DNA of 18,461 nucleotides from UBA1715 sp045599365 (GCA_045599365.1 JAZRVS010000022.1:1-18461), one strand, 5' to 3'. Positions 6,603 through 14,037 are shown, counted from the stretch's first letter. Translations and numbers: made by a program. The notes: generated from the sequence alone by a model not told the origin.

Positions 6603-6820
6603 ACCACATCCTCCTGCAATTCTCCTTCCTCAAAAATGTTACGGATATGTTCGGTGATAGTGGTTCTACCTTTCCCAAACAGCATTGCCATTTGTTCTTG
6701 GGAAAGCCATACCGTTTCGTTCTGAAACAGTACATCCACCTTGATGGTACCGTCCTGCGACTGATATATCAGCATCTCGTCGTTGGAAGATAATTGGATA
6801 TTTGTGTCGGTATTATTCAT
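6443..6820 (-). pseudogene. rhuM: Truncated RhuM-family protein (N-terminal third)
   Basis: The 125 aa align with the first ~110 aa of the full RhuM at 16386-17384: NETVWLSQEQMAMLFG, an HTH-like IT.HI.NI segment, then YYNLDVIISVGYRVKS and FRMWAT. After WAT the frame hits a stop where the full-length protein continues for another 220 aa, including its Doc-type domain. The break coincides with the start of RAYT-like sequence in another frame, so the two genes were joined by deletion or insertion. The fragment keeps the DNA-binding-like half. A TTGACA-like box and TATATT lie 40 nt upstream, but this is not the usual Bacteroidota promoter. Confidence 0.8.
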
Positions 6821-6905
6821 AAATTTCTAATATATAAATTCTATATTTCTGTTTGTCAATATTTTATTTCATATAATCGTTACGCGTACCAAATTGCCCT
6901 GACCG

Positions 6906-7073
6906 TTACCATTTTTCACCCCGTAGAGACGTGGCGCACACCATCTCTACAACCAAACCACATAATTTCATCTTTGAATTCAATTCCTTAACCTCTTTCA
7001 GCGTATTGGAAATCTCATCAACAGATTGATTTGTAATAGAATCACTTGTGATTTGGATGGCTTTACGGAACAA
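6906..7073 (-). pseudogene. Unidentified gene remnant carrying a REP palindrome
   Basis: The minus strand downstream of hamB is open for 55 codons from a TTG at 7073 and reads as normal protein: FRKAIQITSDSITNQSVDE, then a helical KEVKELNSKMK, then REP-encoded VVEMVCATSLR, then a TAA at 6906-6908. There is no ATG. After the stop the same frame goes on with GQFGTRNDYMK and a second stop, as if the original gene ended there. I cannot name the family. Codon use resembles hsdR more than the AT-rich hamB beside it. It fills most of the 303-nt gap 6821-7123; the rest holds only the rhuM' upstream region. Confidence 0.4.
6923..6950. repeat. 28-nt REP palindrome, diverged copy
   Basis: The left arm GTAGAGACGTGGCGC is intact and the right arm reads CCATCTCTAC, so two or three bases no longer pair. 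It lies inside the gene remnant 6906-7073 in the frame that gives VETRRATSLQ in hsdS (here VVEMVCATSLR). Confidence 0.8.
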
Positions 7074-7123
7074 TATTTTAAAAATTATTTCTTTTTATTT
7101 ATCAATTGAGTTTCTCTTAATTT

Positions 7124-9352
7124 TTAATGTAATATTTTTTCTACTTGCTCAAATATTTTCTGTTCGTAACTATCAAACTGGATATTTGAATTGTGACCTT
7201 CGTTTTCGTAATAATCAATTATTTTTTGAGGAACACCATAATCACTGGCGATTCTTCCTTTTTCTGTTGTGGCGTTGTATTCTAGTTTCATCAAAATGGC
7301 GTCTATGCCAACAACTTCTTCAAAAGGCTTGTTCTCCGTTATCGACAAGTGGTATTTGTACATTAAGTTGAAAACGCCAAAATGTTTCACAACTTGGTAC
7401 TTTAGAATGTTGTATACAAAATCAGCCGATGTTCTTACTGCTTCATTGATTGATTTGTTGTTTGAATTTACCATATCTTTGAAACCATTTTTGAAATATT
7501 TCCAGATTAGCACTGTTATCAATTTGTTTGAGTTGCCACTTTGATTTGTGCTCATTAATCGTCTTAGATTATCGTTTTTTACGAATGGTAAGACTATCGG
7601 AATTATTGCCTCGAATCCAGCGTAATCTATATTCTTATTGTATGAGAATCTTTGTATTAATCCTTTTATCTTTTGTTTTTCTATCCCTGAAAGGCTACTA
7701 ATGTGTTGGTACATTTGTATTTTTTCTGGAATAGAGATTACTTTGTATTTTTCGAGAATACTCCTTGGAATATTGCAAGAATTTATTTGGTTGTTTAAAA
7801 TTTGTTTGCGTTGTTTATCCTGGGTATTCAAGTATTCATCGTTTGTATGTAACAAATCGATTTCCTGTTTCGGAGAGTCTAAGTCATAATTCTTGTGCTT
7901 GATAGGTACGTCTTTCCCGTCTTTTATTTTTATGAATTCTTTATCAAGTGTGTATATTATTCCTTTGTAGTGAGACATAAAACGACCTGCTCTGCCAGCA
8001 ATGTTTAATGCGTCGAATGTTTTCAACTCCTTGTCTCCTTTTTTATGGGATAATACGAGTACGTTTTTGGCTACCGTATTAACTCCTTCTGTAATGGTTG
8101 TTGTAGATAGCAATACGCGGATTATTCCTTTATTAAAAAGGTTAATGATCTCTTTTTGAATAAATTTAGGAATCAATCCGTGATGTATGCCAATACCCTT
8201 TTTCAATGCCTTAACAACAATCCAATCGTTGCTATGTACAAATAAGTTTTTTATATGGTTATAAAAATCCTGAAATTCTTGAGTCGATATTTCAGTGTAT
8301 TGATTATCTTCAACCAGATATTCTGCATATCTTTCGGTATCAGATCTTCTTGAACAATATACAATTACACTTTCACCTTTTTGTCTGAAATCTTTTAACT
8401 GTTTTTTGAATTTCTCAATTTTTTGTGAATTGGGTATGTTTTTGTATTCCTTATCTACTATCTCGTAGTCATTGTAATTCAGCAATTCTATATTGCAATC
8501 TTCCATAAATCTGTCGAATGAAGGATTGTAGTCAGGCGATTGTATGTTCGAAAATTTTATGTATGGACCTGCGAGTAATGCGTCTTTTGTCCTGTCCATT
8601 AATGAATAGAACAATGCCAAACGATATGCAATGTCTCGCTCGTTTTCTTTCATCTCCTCATCTACGAGATAGTCGTTGTCCATTTTGTAAACCTCGTCTA
8701 CAAATACAAAATCAAATTGTATATCGCCGTGAAAATCCAGAAAAGACAAATATCTCTCTGGTGTGAATAGGAATATGTTACTCTTGTCTGTTTTTATCTC
8801 GCCATTGCTTATTGTGTTAACATTGTATCTTTCCTTGAATGCCGAATAATGGGGATCTGAATTTATTTTCTCCAAGTTTTCGGATAGTAACGCAATGGAC
8901 GGGAATATCAGCAAGACATTTTGGTATTCCATTTTGTAAATAATCTCATATACCAAAAATGTTTTGCCAAAAGATGTGCTTGCTGACAAAAAGTACCTGT
9001 TGGCTTTATCCTTGTTGTATCTGTCTAAAATTTCCTTTTGATATCTATGTAATTTGGTTTTGTTGTCTGTATACAATTGGCATTCTCTCAAACAATTAGC
9101 AATTGTTTCCAATGACATAGAATTTAATTCTGTGTCTTGTTCAAATTTTGAAAGTGTGTCATAATAATGTGGTATTCCTATTTTGTTGGCAATACTAAAC
9201 AAGAATTGCTTGTCTGCACTTGTCAATTCATCATTTTTTATAGAATCAAAATAATTGCATACTTCCTTTATTATTTCCTGAGCAGAAAGTTCTCCGTCTT
9301 CATATTCGTTAAACTTTATAATAAGGTTAGTGGTGCTTTCGTATTTATCCAT
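7124..9352 (-). CDS. hamB: Hachiman defence helicase HamB
   Basis: A 742-aa superfamily 2, Ski2-like helicase. Motif I SASTSFGKT (123-131), motif II VDEV (218-221), motif V-like STTTITEGVNT (416-426) and motif VI IAGRAGRF (451-458) are visible, with a helical C-terminal half. Directly upstream, with 37 nt of overlap, is a DUF1837 nuclease, the gene pair that defines the Hachiman anti-phage system. In Hachiman, HamB senses damaged or unusual DNA and releases the HamA nuclease to destroy DNA in the infected cell. A Shine-Dalgarno-like AGGAAG (9360-9365) lies 7 nt before the ATG, unusual in Bacteroidota. Codons are more AT-rich than in hsdR or hsdM, so the pair was probably transferred in. Length and motifs argue that it is intact. 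Confidence 0.87.
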   Translation of the reverse strand: MDKYESTTNLIIKFNEYEDGELSAQEIIKEVCNYFDSIKNDELTSADKQFLFSIANKIGIPHYYDTLSKFEQDTELNSMSLETIANCLRECQLYTDNKTKLHRYQKEILDRYNKDKANRYFLSASTSFGKTFLVYEIIYKMEYQNVLLIFPSIALLSENLEKINSDPHYSAFKERYNVNTISNGEIKTDKSNIFLFTPERYLSFLDFHGDIQFDFVFVDEVYKMDNDYLVDEEMKENERDIAYRLALFYSLMDRTKDALLAGPYIKFSNIQSPDYNPSFDRFMEDCNIELLNYNDYEIVDKEYKNIPNSQKIEKFKKQLKDFRQKGESVIVYCSRRSDTERYAEYLVEDNQYTEISTQEFQDFYNHIKNLFVHSNDWIVVKALKKGIGIHHGLIPKFIQKEIINLFNKGIIRVLLSTTTITEGVNTVAKNVLVLSHKKGDKELKTFDALNIAGRAGRFMSHYKGIIYTLDKEFIKIKDGKDVPIKHKNYDLDSPKQEIDLLHTNDEYLNTQDKQRKQILNNQINSCNIPRSILEKYKVISIPEKIQMYQHISSLSGIEKQKIKGLIQRFSYNKNIDYAGFEAIIPIVLPFVKNDNLRRLMSTNQSGNSNKLITVLIWKYFKNGFKDMVNSNNKSINEAVRTSADFVYNILKYQVVKHFGVFNLMYKYHLSITENKPFEEVVGIDAILMKLEYNATTEKGRIASDYGVPQKIIDYYENEGHNSNIQFDSYEQKIFEQVEKILH

Positions 9353-10221
9353 TTTATTACTTCCTGTTTTATTAGTTTAACATTGTTGACAGGCAACAAG
9401 ATTAAAAATAACTCGTATTCAATACCAATTGTTAAGTTTCTGCCATTAAGTTTTGTTTTGATATGATTAATAATTTCTCTAATTGTATTATCATAATCTA
9501 TATCTATTTGGCAGATAACGCATATTGGGTAAATTAGTTTTAGATTGAAGCCATTTACCAATTCAGTAATGTTGATATCAGGTTTCTTTCTTAGTCGCTT
9601 TATTATTTCTTTTATTGTAACACTACTTGTATCAATATCATTTTTCTTTGGAGTAAGTGCCTTTAAGTTTTTGATAAAGTAGTTGTCAGAAATAGCCTTT
9701 TCAATATTCTTAAAAATGCTATTCAATGCTTCTTTGTAGTCTTGGTAGAATTTTACTTCTCCGAACCACAAATTTGTATAGTTTTGAGTTTCTACCAGAT
9801 GAAAAGAATCGTATCCCTTGTTTTCTTCTGGTTTTAGAATGTCATAAAAATATCCTTTTGCTATTATGGCATTAGTTCCAAAGTAATTAACAAGGAACAA
9901 ATTTAGTAGAGTTTCTCCAAAGATACCATACTTTTCTTTAGTTTCATCGGAATCTTCTTCTTCAATTCTAACTCTTTGGTCTATTGCTTCAAAGTGTAAA
10001 TCGTTTATATCTTCGTCCGCAAAATCCTTTTCATTGAACGCATAGTCTACGATCGAATTGTATATGATTTCTACTAATTTACAGTCATTGGTGTTTTCAT
10101 AACAAAAATCGTTTTGCACATTTGTGTAAATGCATTTGTCTATTCCCAATGAAGTATTAGTTAGATGATATTTAAATACAATAGTGTTTTTGAATAAGTC
10201 TACTAAAGATTGTCTCATCAT
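9316..10221 (-). CDS. hamA: Hachiman defence nuclease HamA (DUF1837)
   Basis: The 301-aa effector of the Hachiman system. The centre carries a PD-(D/E)XK-type active site: FGE103 TLL helix, NKGYD138 SFH, then WFGE155-V-K157. A DUF1837 protein followed by an overlapping Ski2-like helicase is the Hachiman signature. HamA degrades DNA once freed by HamB. It starts 13 nt after hsdS. Two ATGs lie in tandem (10221 and 10218); the strong AAGGAGGAG abuts the first, so the second has the better spacing. The last 12 codons overlap hamB in another frame, so translation is probably coupled. Strong SD use and AT-rich codons set the pair apart from the hsd genes and suggest recent acquisition. Confidence 0.85.
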   Translation of the reverse strand: MMRQSLVDLFKNTIVFKYHLTNTSLGIDKCIYTNVQNDFCYENTNDCKLVEIIYNSIVDYAFNEKDFADEDINDLHFEAIDQRVRIEEEDSDETKEKYGIFGETLLNLFLVNYFGTNAIIAKGYFYDILKPEENKGYDSFHLVETQNYTNLWFGEVKFYQDYKEALNSIFKNIEKAISDNYFIKNLKALTPKKNDIDTSSVTIKEIIKRLRKKPDINITELVNGFNLKLIYPICVICQIDIDYDNTIREIINHIKTKLNGRNLTIGIEYELFLILLPVNNVKLIKQEVIKWINTKAPLTLL

Positions 10222-10230
10222 CTCCTCCTT
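10222..10230 (-). promoter_or_regulatory. Strong Shine-Dalgarno of hamA (AAGGAGGAG)
   Basis: The minus strand reads AAGGAGGAG directly before the ATGATG of hamA. Bacteroidota seldom use such strong SD sequences, and no other gene in the window has one. It favours the second ATG as the start and hints at a foreign origin. Confidence 0.6.
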
Positions 10231-10234
10231 ATTT

Positions 10235-11431
10235 TTATCTTCCCATTTTTGCCAATAACAAAGACTGAAATTCGGTTAGTTTTTTGATTTCATTATTATA
10301 TAAAATTATTAGTTTGATAATCTTGTATGCTTTTTTATGGAAATTTCGTATCATTTCTTGTGTTGGTATTTTAATTCTTATATCTCTTAATATACTTAGT
10401 GTTATATAGTTTTGCGTACTTCCACAAAGATTAGAAGAAATTATATCTTTCATTTCTTTGCTTTTAAAAAAAATAAAGATATACTCTATAAATTCTTTGT
10501 TTTTTGAAGATTTGATTATCGCCATATTTTTCACAGCAAAATCAACCTTCTCGGATACAAGCGAAATGTTTCCTATTGTACCAATCATACTATATAAAAT
10601 ATCTCCAATCTCTACTATACTCCTTTCGTTGATTTTTGTATAATCTTGTTTGCTTATTAAATATGCATTTTCTTTATTAATTGACCATTGTTCCAAATGT
10701 ACTGATGTTATTAATGGATAACCTTCTTTTGTTGGTTTGGGTGAATCGTGTGTGCCGTCAGTTATTTCACACACATCTCCCAACTTTCCCATTCTCCATC
10801 CCTCCGGCAGATTCTCCACATCTATCCCATCCACAAACATCTTTCTATACAATGCTTGGGCTGCTTCTTCCAGTTTCGCAATGGTTTGCTTGTTGTTGGC
10901 GATGCGGTTTTCTATCGCTTGATAGCGGTTTACAATACGTTGTTGCTCTTCGATGGGAGGAACGGGAAGCATAACATTACACATTTCTTCCCAATCAAAA
11001 ACCTCGCGGGCACTGCCATTTGAATGGAAACGCGCGTATCTGTCAAATTCAGAACGGCGAAACCACATCATCAAATATTCGGGCAATAATTGTTGTAGAG
11101 ACGTGGCGCGCCGCGTCTCTACAGTACCACATGCGCCTACAATTTCAAACACAACGTATGCCTGCGAAATAATGGCAGGCTCATCGCCTGTATATAATGC
11201 AATTGTTATTTTGTCGCCGTTACGTGAGGTTACTGGAACGTATGCAAACTGAAAATGTTTGACAATCTTATAAGAACGAAGGTCTGTGCCAATAGTATTT
11301 GCAATAGAAGGTATAAAAACCTTTGCATTGCTTAATCCCAAAAGATTTGAACATTGCAAGTCAGTATTCCTCACATCCACTTCACGGATATAATCCCCCA
11401 GACGTTTATATGTAGAGTTGTTGTTGTTCAT
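10235..11431 (-). CDS. hsdS: Type I restriction enzyme specificity (HsdS) subunit
   Basis: The 398-aa subunit gives DNA target specificity to the HsdM/HsdR complex. Layout: conserved head STYKRLGDYIREVDVRN (6-22), first target-recognition domain to ~155, a central helix EEQQRIVNRYQ...LEEAAQALYRKMF (161-199), second recognition domain beginning ENLPEGWRMGKLGDV (206-220), and a C-terminal helix ending SLLLAKMGR. A REP palindrome (11095-11122) adds VETRRATSLQ at residues 104-113, within the first recognition domain before LLPEYLMMWFRRSEF. The second domain is more AT-rich than the first, like hamA behind it, so domain and Hachiman pair may have come in together. The ATG is 10 nt after the DUF1016 stop. 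The first ~20 codons are the source or sister of the four seam sequences upstream. Confidence 0.95.
   Translation of the reverse strand: MNNNNSTYKRLGDYIREVDVRNTDLQCSNLLGLSNAKVFIPSIANTIGTDLRSYKIVKHFQFAYVPVTSRNGDKITIALYTGDEPAIISQAYVVFEIVGACGTVETRRATSLQQLLPEYLMMWFRRSEFDRYARFHSNGSAREVFDWEEMCNVMLPVPPIEEQQRIVNRYQAIENRIANNKQTIAKLEEAAQALYRKMFVDGIDVENLPEGWRMGKLGDVCEITDGTHDSPKPTKEGYPLITSVHLEQWSINKENAYLISKQDYTKINERSIVEIGDILYSMIGTIGNISLVSEKVDFAVKNMAIIKSSKNKEFIEYIFIFFKSKEMKDIISSNLCGSTQNYITLSILRDIRIKIPTQEMIRNFHKKAYKIIKLIILYNNEIKKLTEFQSLLLAKMGR
11095..11122. repeat. 28-nt REP palindrome inside hsdS
   Basis: Arms GTAGAGACG/GCGTCTCTAC with core TGGCGCGCC. It is translated as VETRRATSLQ, a different frame from the hsdR and RAYT copies. 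It is 4.1 kb from the nearest other copy and from the RAYT. Confidence 0.88.
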
Positions 11432-11441
11432 TGTAAAAAAA

Positions 11442-12527
11442 TCACAATTTTGAAAGTTCTGTTTCTATTTCTTCTATAGTAGGAAGCGATGATTTGAATT
11501 CTTCAGGAATTAATTTATTTAATTCAAATTGCGATATTCCTAATGGCTGTTTATAACCTTCTAATGCATACCGAGCCACCACATCGTTTTTATTCTTACA
11601 AATAAGCAATCCTATTGTTGGAGCATCTATATCTTTCTTCATCTGATGATTAACCATATTGACATAGAAATTCAACTGTCCCAAATAGGATGGTTCAAAA
11701 TCTGTAACTTTTAATTCAATTACGACAAAACATCTTAATTCCAAATGATAGAACAATAGATCTGGCATGAAAGATTCTCCACCAACATCAAAACAGATTT
11801 GCCTACCGACATACGCAAACCCTTTTCCTAACTCTACAAGAAACTTGGTTACATTTTCAACTAAAGCATTTTCTAGTTCCTTTTCGTTAAAGGATTTTGT
11901 CAATGTCAAAAAATCAAAATTATACGGATCTTTAATCGTTTGTTCGGCTAAATCACTTTGAATAGCAGGCAATGTGTTCTGGAAATTATTCACTGCCTTA
12001 CCTTCTCGTTCATACAAATTTATTGACATGAAATTGGACAAAACAGCTCGAGACCAACCATTCTCAAGTGTTTTCCTTAAATAAAATAATGCCCTTTCTA
12101 CCTCCTTGCATTTTTGAAGAATATAAAGGTGATGCCCCCATGGAATAGAAAAAAATATACTTTCAATTTGGGAAATAGGTTGCTGCCCATTTGTGTTTTG
12201 TAATTGGGAAACAGGTTGTTGCCCAATTTTATTAGATTGAGCATAAAACAGATACCATTGCCGAATACTTTTTAGATTTCTATGAGAGAAACCCTTCATA
12301 TCAGGAAATTCCTTGGACAAATCATTGCTGAGCTTTTGCAAAAAAGAATCTCCCCAATGAGATGATTTTTGCATTTCTACAATATCTTTCCCTAATGACC
12401 AATATAATCGTAGGAGTTCCGAATTGACTTGTAATGCAGCTTTTATCTGCGTACTTTTAATGGTCTTCTTCAAGGTTGAAAGCCATTGTTTGTAGTCGGA
12501 ATTATTTGTTATTATCTCGTTTCCCAT
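11442..12527 (-). CDS. YhcG/DUF1016-family PD-(D/E)XK nuclease
   Basis: A 361-aa protein of the DUF1016 (YhcG) family. The N-terminal helical domain (about 10-165) contains SYWSLG-like LYWSLGKDIVE and GFSHRNLKSIRQW; the C-terminal nuclease domain has FMPD256LLFY and VVIE271LK273, the PD...ExK site, then SYLGQLNFYVNMVN. Genes of this family are often found in type I restriction loci; they are thought to be nucleases acting with or beside the R-M enzyme, but their role is not settled. A 36-nt in-frame repeat in residues 102-121 (GQQPVSQ, GQQPISQ) makes a flexible linker. It starts 7 nt after seam E and ends 10 nt before hsdS. Unlike its neighbours it has no hsdM-tail sequence before it. Confidence 0.88.
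   Translation of the reverse strand: MGNEIITNNSDYKQWLSTLKKTIKSTQIKAALQVNSELLRLYWSLGKDIVEMQKSSHWGDSFLQKLSNDLSKEFPDMKGFSHRNLKSIRQWYLFYAQSNKIGQQPVSQLQNTNGQQPISQIESIFFSIPWGHHLYILQKCKEVERALFYLRKTLENGWSRAVLSNFMSINLYEREGKAVNNFQNTLPAIQSDLAEQTIKDPYNFDFLTLTKSFNEKELENALVENVTKFLVELGKGFAYVGRQICFDVGGESFMPDLLFYHLELRCFVVIELKVTDFEPSYLGQLNFYVNMVNHQMKKDIDAPTIGLLICKNKNDVVARYALEGYKQPLGISQFELNKLIPEEFKSSLPTIEEIETELSKL
12168..12225 (-). repeat. Two 22-nt direct repeats, 36-nt period, within the DUF1016 gene
   Basis: TTGGGAAATAGGTTGCTGCC (from 12168) and TTGGGAAACAGGTTGTTGCC (from 12204) differ at two positions. The 12-codon period keeps the frame and encodes GQQP(V/I)SQ twice. It lies in the linker before the conserved PWGHHLYILQK helix. 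Confidence 0.7.
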
Positions 12528-12534
12528 TTTTTCT

Positions 12535-12606
12535 TTAAATAATTTTCACATCCACCTCGCGGATGTAATCGCCAAGTCGCTCGTATGTAGAGTTGTTGTT
12601 ATTCAT
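12535..12606 (-). CDS. Seam E: hsdS-head mini-ORF, no hsdM tail (23 aa)
   Basis: ATG at 12606 opens MNNNNSTYERLGDYIREVDV, matching the first 20 residues of HsdS at 11431, then KII and TAA. The hsdM-tail part seen in seams B-D is gone. It starts 27 nt after the stop of fic (12634) and ends 7 nt before the DUF1016 gene. At nucleotide level it is closer to seams C and D (GGCGATTACATCCGCGAGGT) than to the resident hsdS. It is most likely a scar of insertion, though it can be translated. Confidence 0.6.
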   Translation of the reverse strand: MNNNNSTYERLGDYIREVDVKII

Positions 12607-12620
12607 TTAATAAATCTTTT

Positions 12621-12655
12621 AATTCTTTCCAATTTATAAGAAATTGGAAAGAATT
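12621..12655. repeat. Perfect 15-bp inverted repeat at the 3' end of fic (copy 2)
   Basis: AATTCTTTCCAATTT (12621-12635) and AAATTGGAAAGAATT (12641-12655) pair perfectly across ATAAG. It covers the last codons of the fic gene (ILSNFL and stop). A near-identical repeat of the same arm and spacer length lies upstream of the same gene at 13974-14008. It could be an operator, a terminator hairpin or a cassette boundary. Confidence 0.8.
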
Positions 12656-13950
12656 GTATCAAAATTCTCACTCTTAATGTATCCTTTCTTCACTTCGTTA
12701 ATATGAATTTCCTCAAGAAATCCTTTGTCCATTAATCCAACTATATCAGTTTTTGCTGTTGTTGGCGTAATGCCGAAACGAATTTGGAAATCTTTCACAA
12801 AATATGTCTTATTTGGATTTTCCGCATACAACCTCAATATCTCTGCCTGTCTTTGGTTTATACCGCCAATCCGTAAGAATTTGTCTGCATCATTTCTTTC
12901 AGCACTCTTTCTTTTAAGATATAATTGGAGTTCATCAAACGATTCCTTCAGCACTTTCAAATTGTAAAGTATGAAATATCCGATGTCATTTCCATCAGCT
13001 TCTGCATACAAATACGCCATTTCGTACTCGTTTTTCTTTTTGTAGATAATTCTGGAAATGGACATGTATTCCATCAGCCAATATCCTTCTTTTAGCATAT
13101 ACCAATAGAAAATTGCCCGTGCAGTTCTGCCATTCCCGTCAACAAATGGATGCATATACGCTATCATAAAATGCAGAATGACTCCCTTTACGATGGGGTG
13201 CACATATTGTTCACCTTCCTTGGCATTGAAAAAATCGCAGAAAACTTTCACAAATTCAGGTAATTCAGTATGAGAAGGAGGTGTGTGGACAACTTCATTT
13301 TTTGTATCATCCATTACTACCACGTCGTCATTGTCTCTAAACCTTCCGCAATCCTGAGGGTTGTCAAGAGTGTTTTCGGTCATGAGCGAATGAATATGAA
13401 GCAGAGCCTCTTCTGTCAAAATCTGATCTTTATGTGCAGATATATAACGGATTGTATTGTAGTTGTTCAAGATCATTTGTTGTGCCTTATCCTTCGGCTT
13501 CAACCCTTTCCTTAACATTTCCTTGGCAACCTTTCTGGTTGTAGAGGCACCTTCCATTTGGCTAGAAGCAATAGCTTCTTCCATCAATGAACTTACCAGA
13601 TACTTATGTTTGTCTTCCGATTGCAAAAGGGAATCATTGCCTAACACACCTCCGAAATTCATGTCGAAACCATGACACAGACTTTGCATTTTGTTTGTCA
13701 ATCCAAAATGAATCTTGTACTTCTGCCATTCAGAAATCTCTTTAGTTTGAAGCACCCTGTCGAGTTTTACCCTCATCCACAATACTTTTGGACTACAACC
13801 GTCCGGACTCTTCTTATATTTGACCTTGTTCCAATACAAATAATCTTCATTTATGGCACGAACAAAAGACCACAATTCCTTATTCTCACTAAGAGTCAAG
13901 AATTGTTCTGTCATTTCCATATTAGAAAATTGTGGCGTTCCTTCTATCAT
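12634..13950 (-). CDS. fic: Fic-domain protein with C-terminal winged helix (class II Fic)
   Basis: A 438-aa Fic protein. The catalytic loop HPFVDGNGRTAR (267-278) matches HPFx(D/E)GNGRxxR fully, so it should transfer AMP from ATP to a target protein. The inhibitory helix SSQMEG (129-134; S129, E133, G134) lies N-terminal of the Fic core, the class II arrangement. The C-terminal part (about 365-425) is a winged helix (RQAEILRLY...ITPTTAKTDIVGLMDKGFLEEI). It has its own promoter box inside an inverted repeat 40 nt upstream, and a second copy of that repeat covers its stop, which suggests that the HTH part binds them and controls its own gene. It is the only fic gene of the array with a long 5' gap (87 nt after seam D). 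It may be a toxin kept in check by its inhibitory helix, a regulator, or both. Confidence 0.92.
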   Translation of the reverse strand: MIEGTPQFSNMEMTEQFLTLSENKELWSFVRAINEDYLYWNKVKYKKSPDGCSPKVLWMRVKLDRVLQTKEISEWQKYKIHFGLTNKMQSLCHGFDMNFGGVLGNDSLLQSEDKHKYLVSSLMEEAIASSQMEGASTTRKVAKEMLRKGLKPKDKAQQMILNNYNTIRYISAHKDQILTEEALLHIHSLMTENTLDNPQDCGRFRDNDDVVVMDDTKNEVVHTPPSHTELPEFVKVFCDFFNAKEGEQYVHPIVKGVILHFMIAYMHPFVDGNGRTARAIFYWYMLKEGYWLMEYMSISRIIYKKKNEYEMAYLYAEADGNDIGYFILYNLKVLKESFDELQLYLKRKSAERNDADKFLRIGGINQRQAEILRLYAENPNKTYFVKDFQIRFGITPTTAKTDIVGLMDKGFLEEIHINEVKKGYIKSENFDTILSNFL

Positions 13951-13973
13951 ACCATAAATGTTTTAACCGCTAA

Positions 13974-14008
13974 AATTCTTTCCAATTTTTACAAAATTAG
14001 AAAGAATT
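13974..14008. repeat. 15-bp inverted repeat upstream of fic (copy 1)
   Basis: AATTCTTTCCAATTT (13974-13988) and AAATTAGAAAGAATT (13994-14008) pair with one mismatch across a 5-nt spacer, the same geometry as the repeat at 12621-12655. Its centre is about 40 nt before the fic start, and the right arm contains the presumed -7 box, so a bound protein would block transcription. Confidence 0.8.
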
Positions 14009-14023
14009 GGAATATTTTCCAAG
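13992..14023 (-). promoter_or_regulatory. Promoter of the winged-helix fic gene, overlapping an operator-like repeat
   Basis: On the minus strand CTTG (14023-14020), 20 nt, then TAATTTTG (13999-13992), an exact TAnnTTTG box. The -33 element differs at one base from TTTG. The box lies inside the inverted repeat 13974-14008. A start near 13985 would leave about 35 nt of leader. It implies that this fic gene, and perhaps the DUF1016, hsdS and Hachiman genes after it, can be transcribed apart from hsdM. Confidence 0.55.
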
Positions 14024-14037
14024 ATATTGGGAAAAAA

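Noticed and set aside
6317..6793. 158-aa plus-strand open frame opposite the RAYT and rhuM'
   Set aside because: The opposite strand carries recognisable motifs over its whole length (HUH, RhuM signature); this frame has none.
5582..6950. CRISPR array, considered because of regularly recurring GTAGAGACG palindromes
   Set aside because: Spacing is irregular (from hundreds of bases to 4 kb), copies lie in genes, and each unit is a full palindrome; REP elements fit better.
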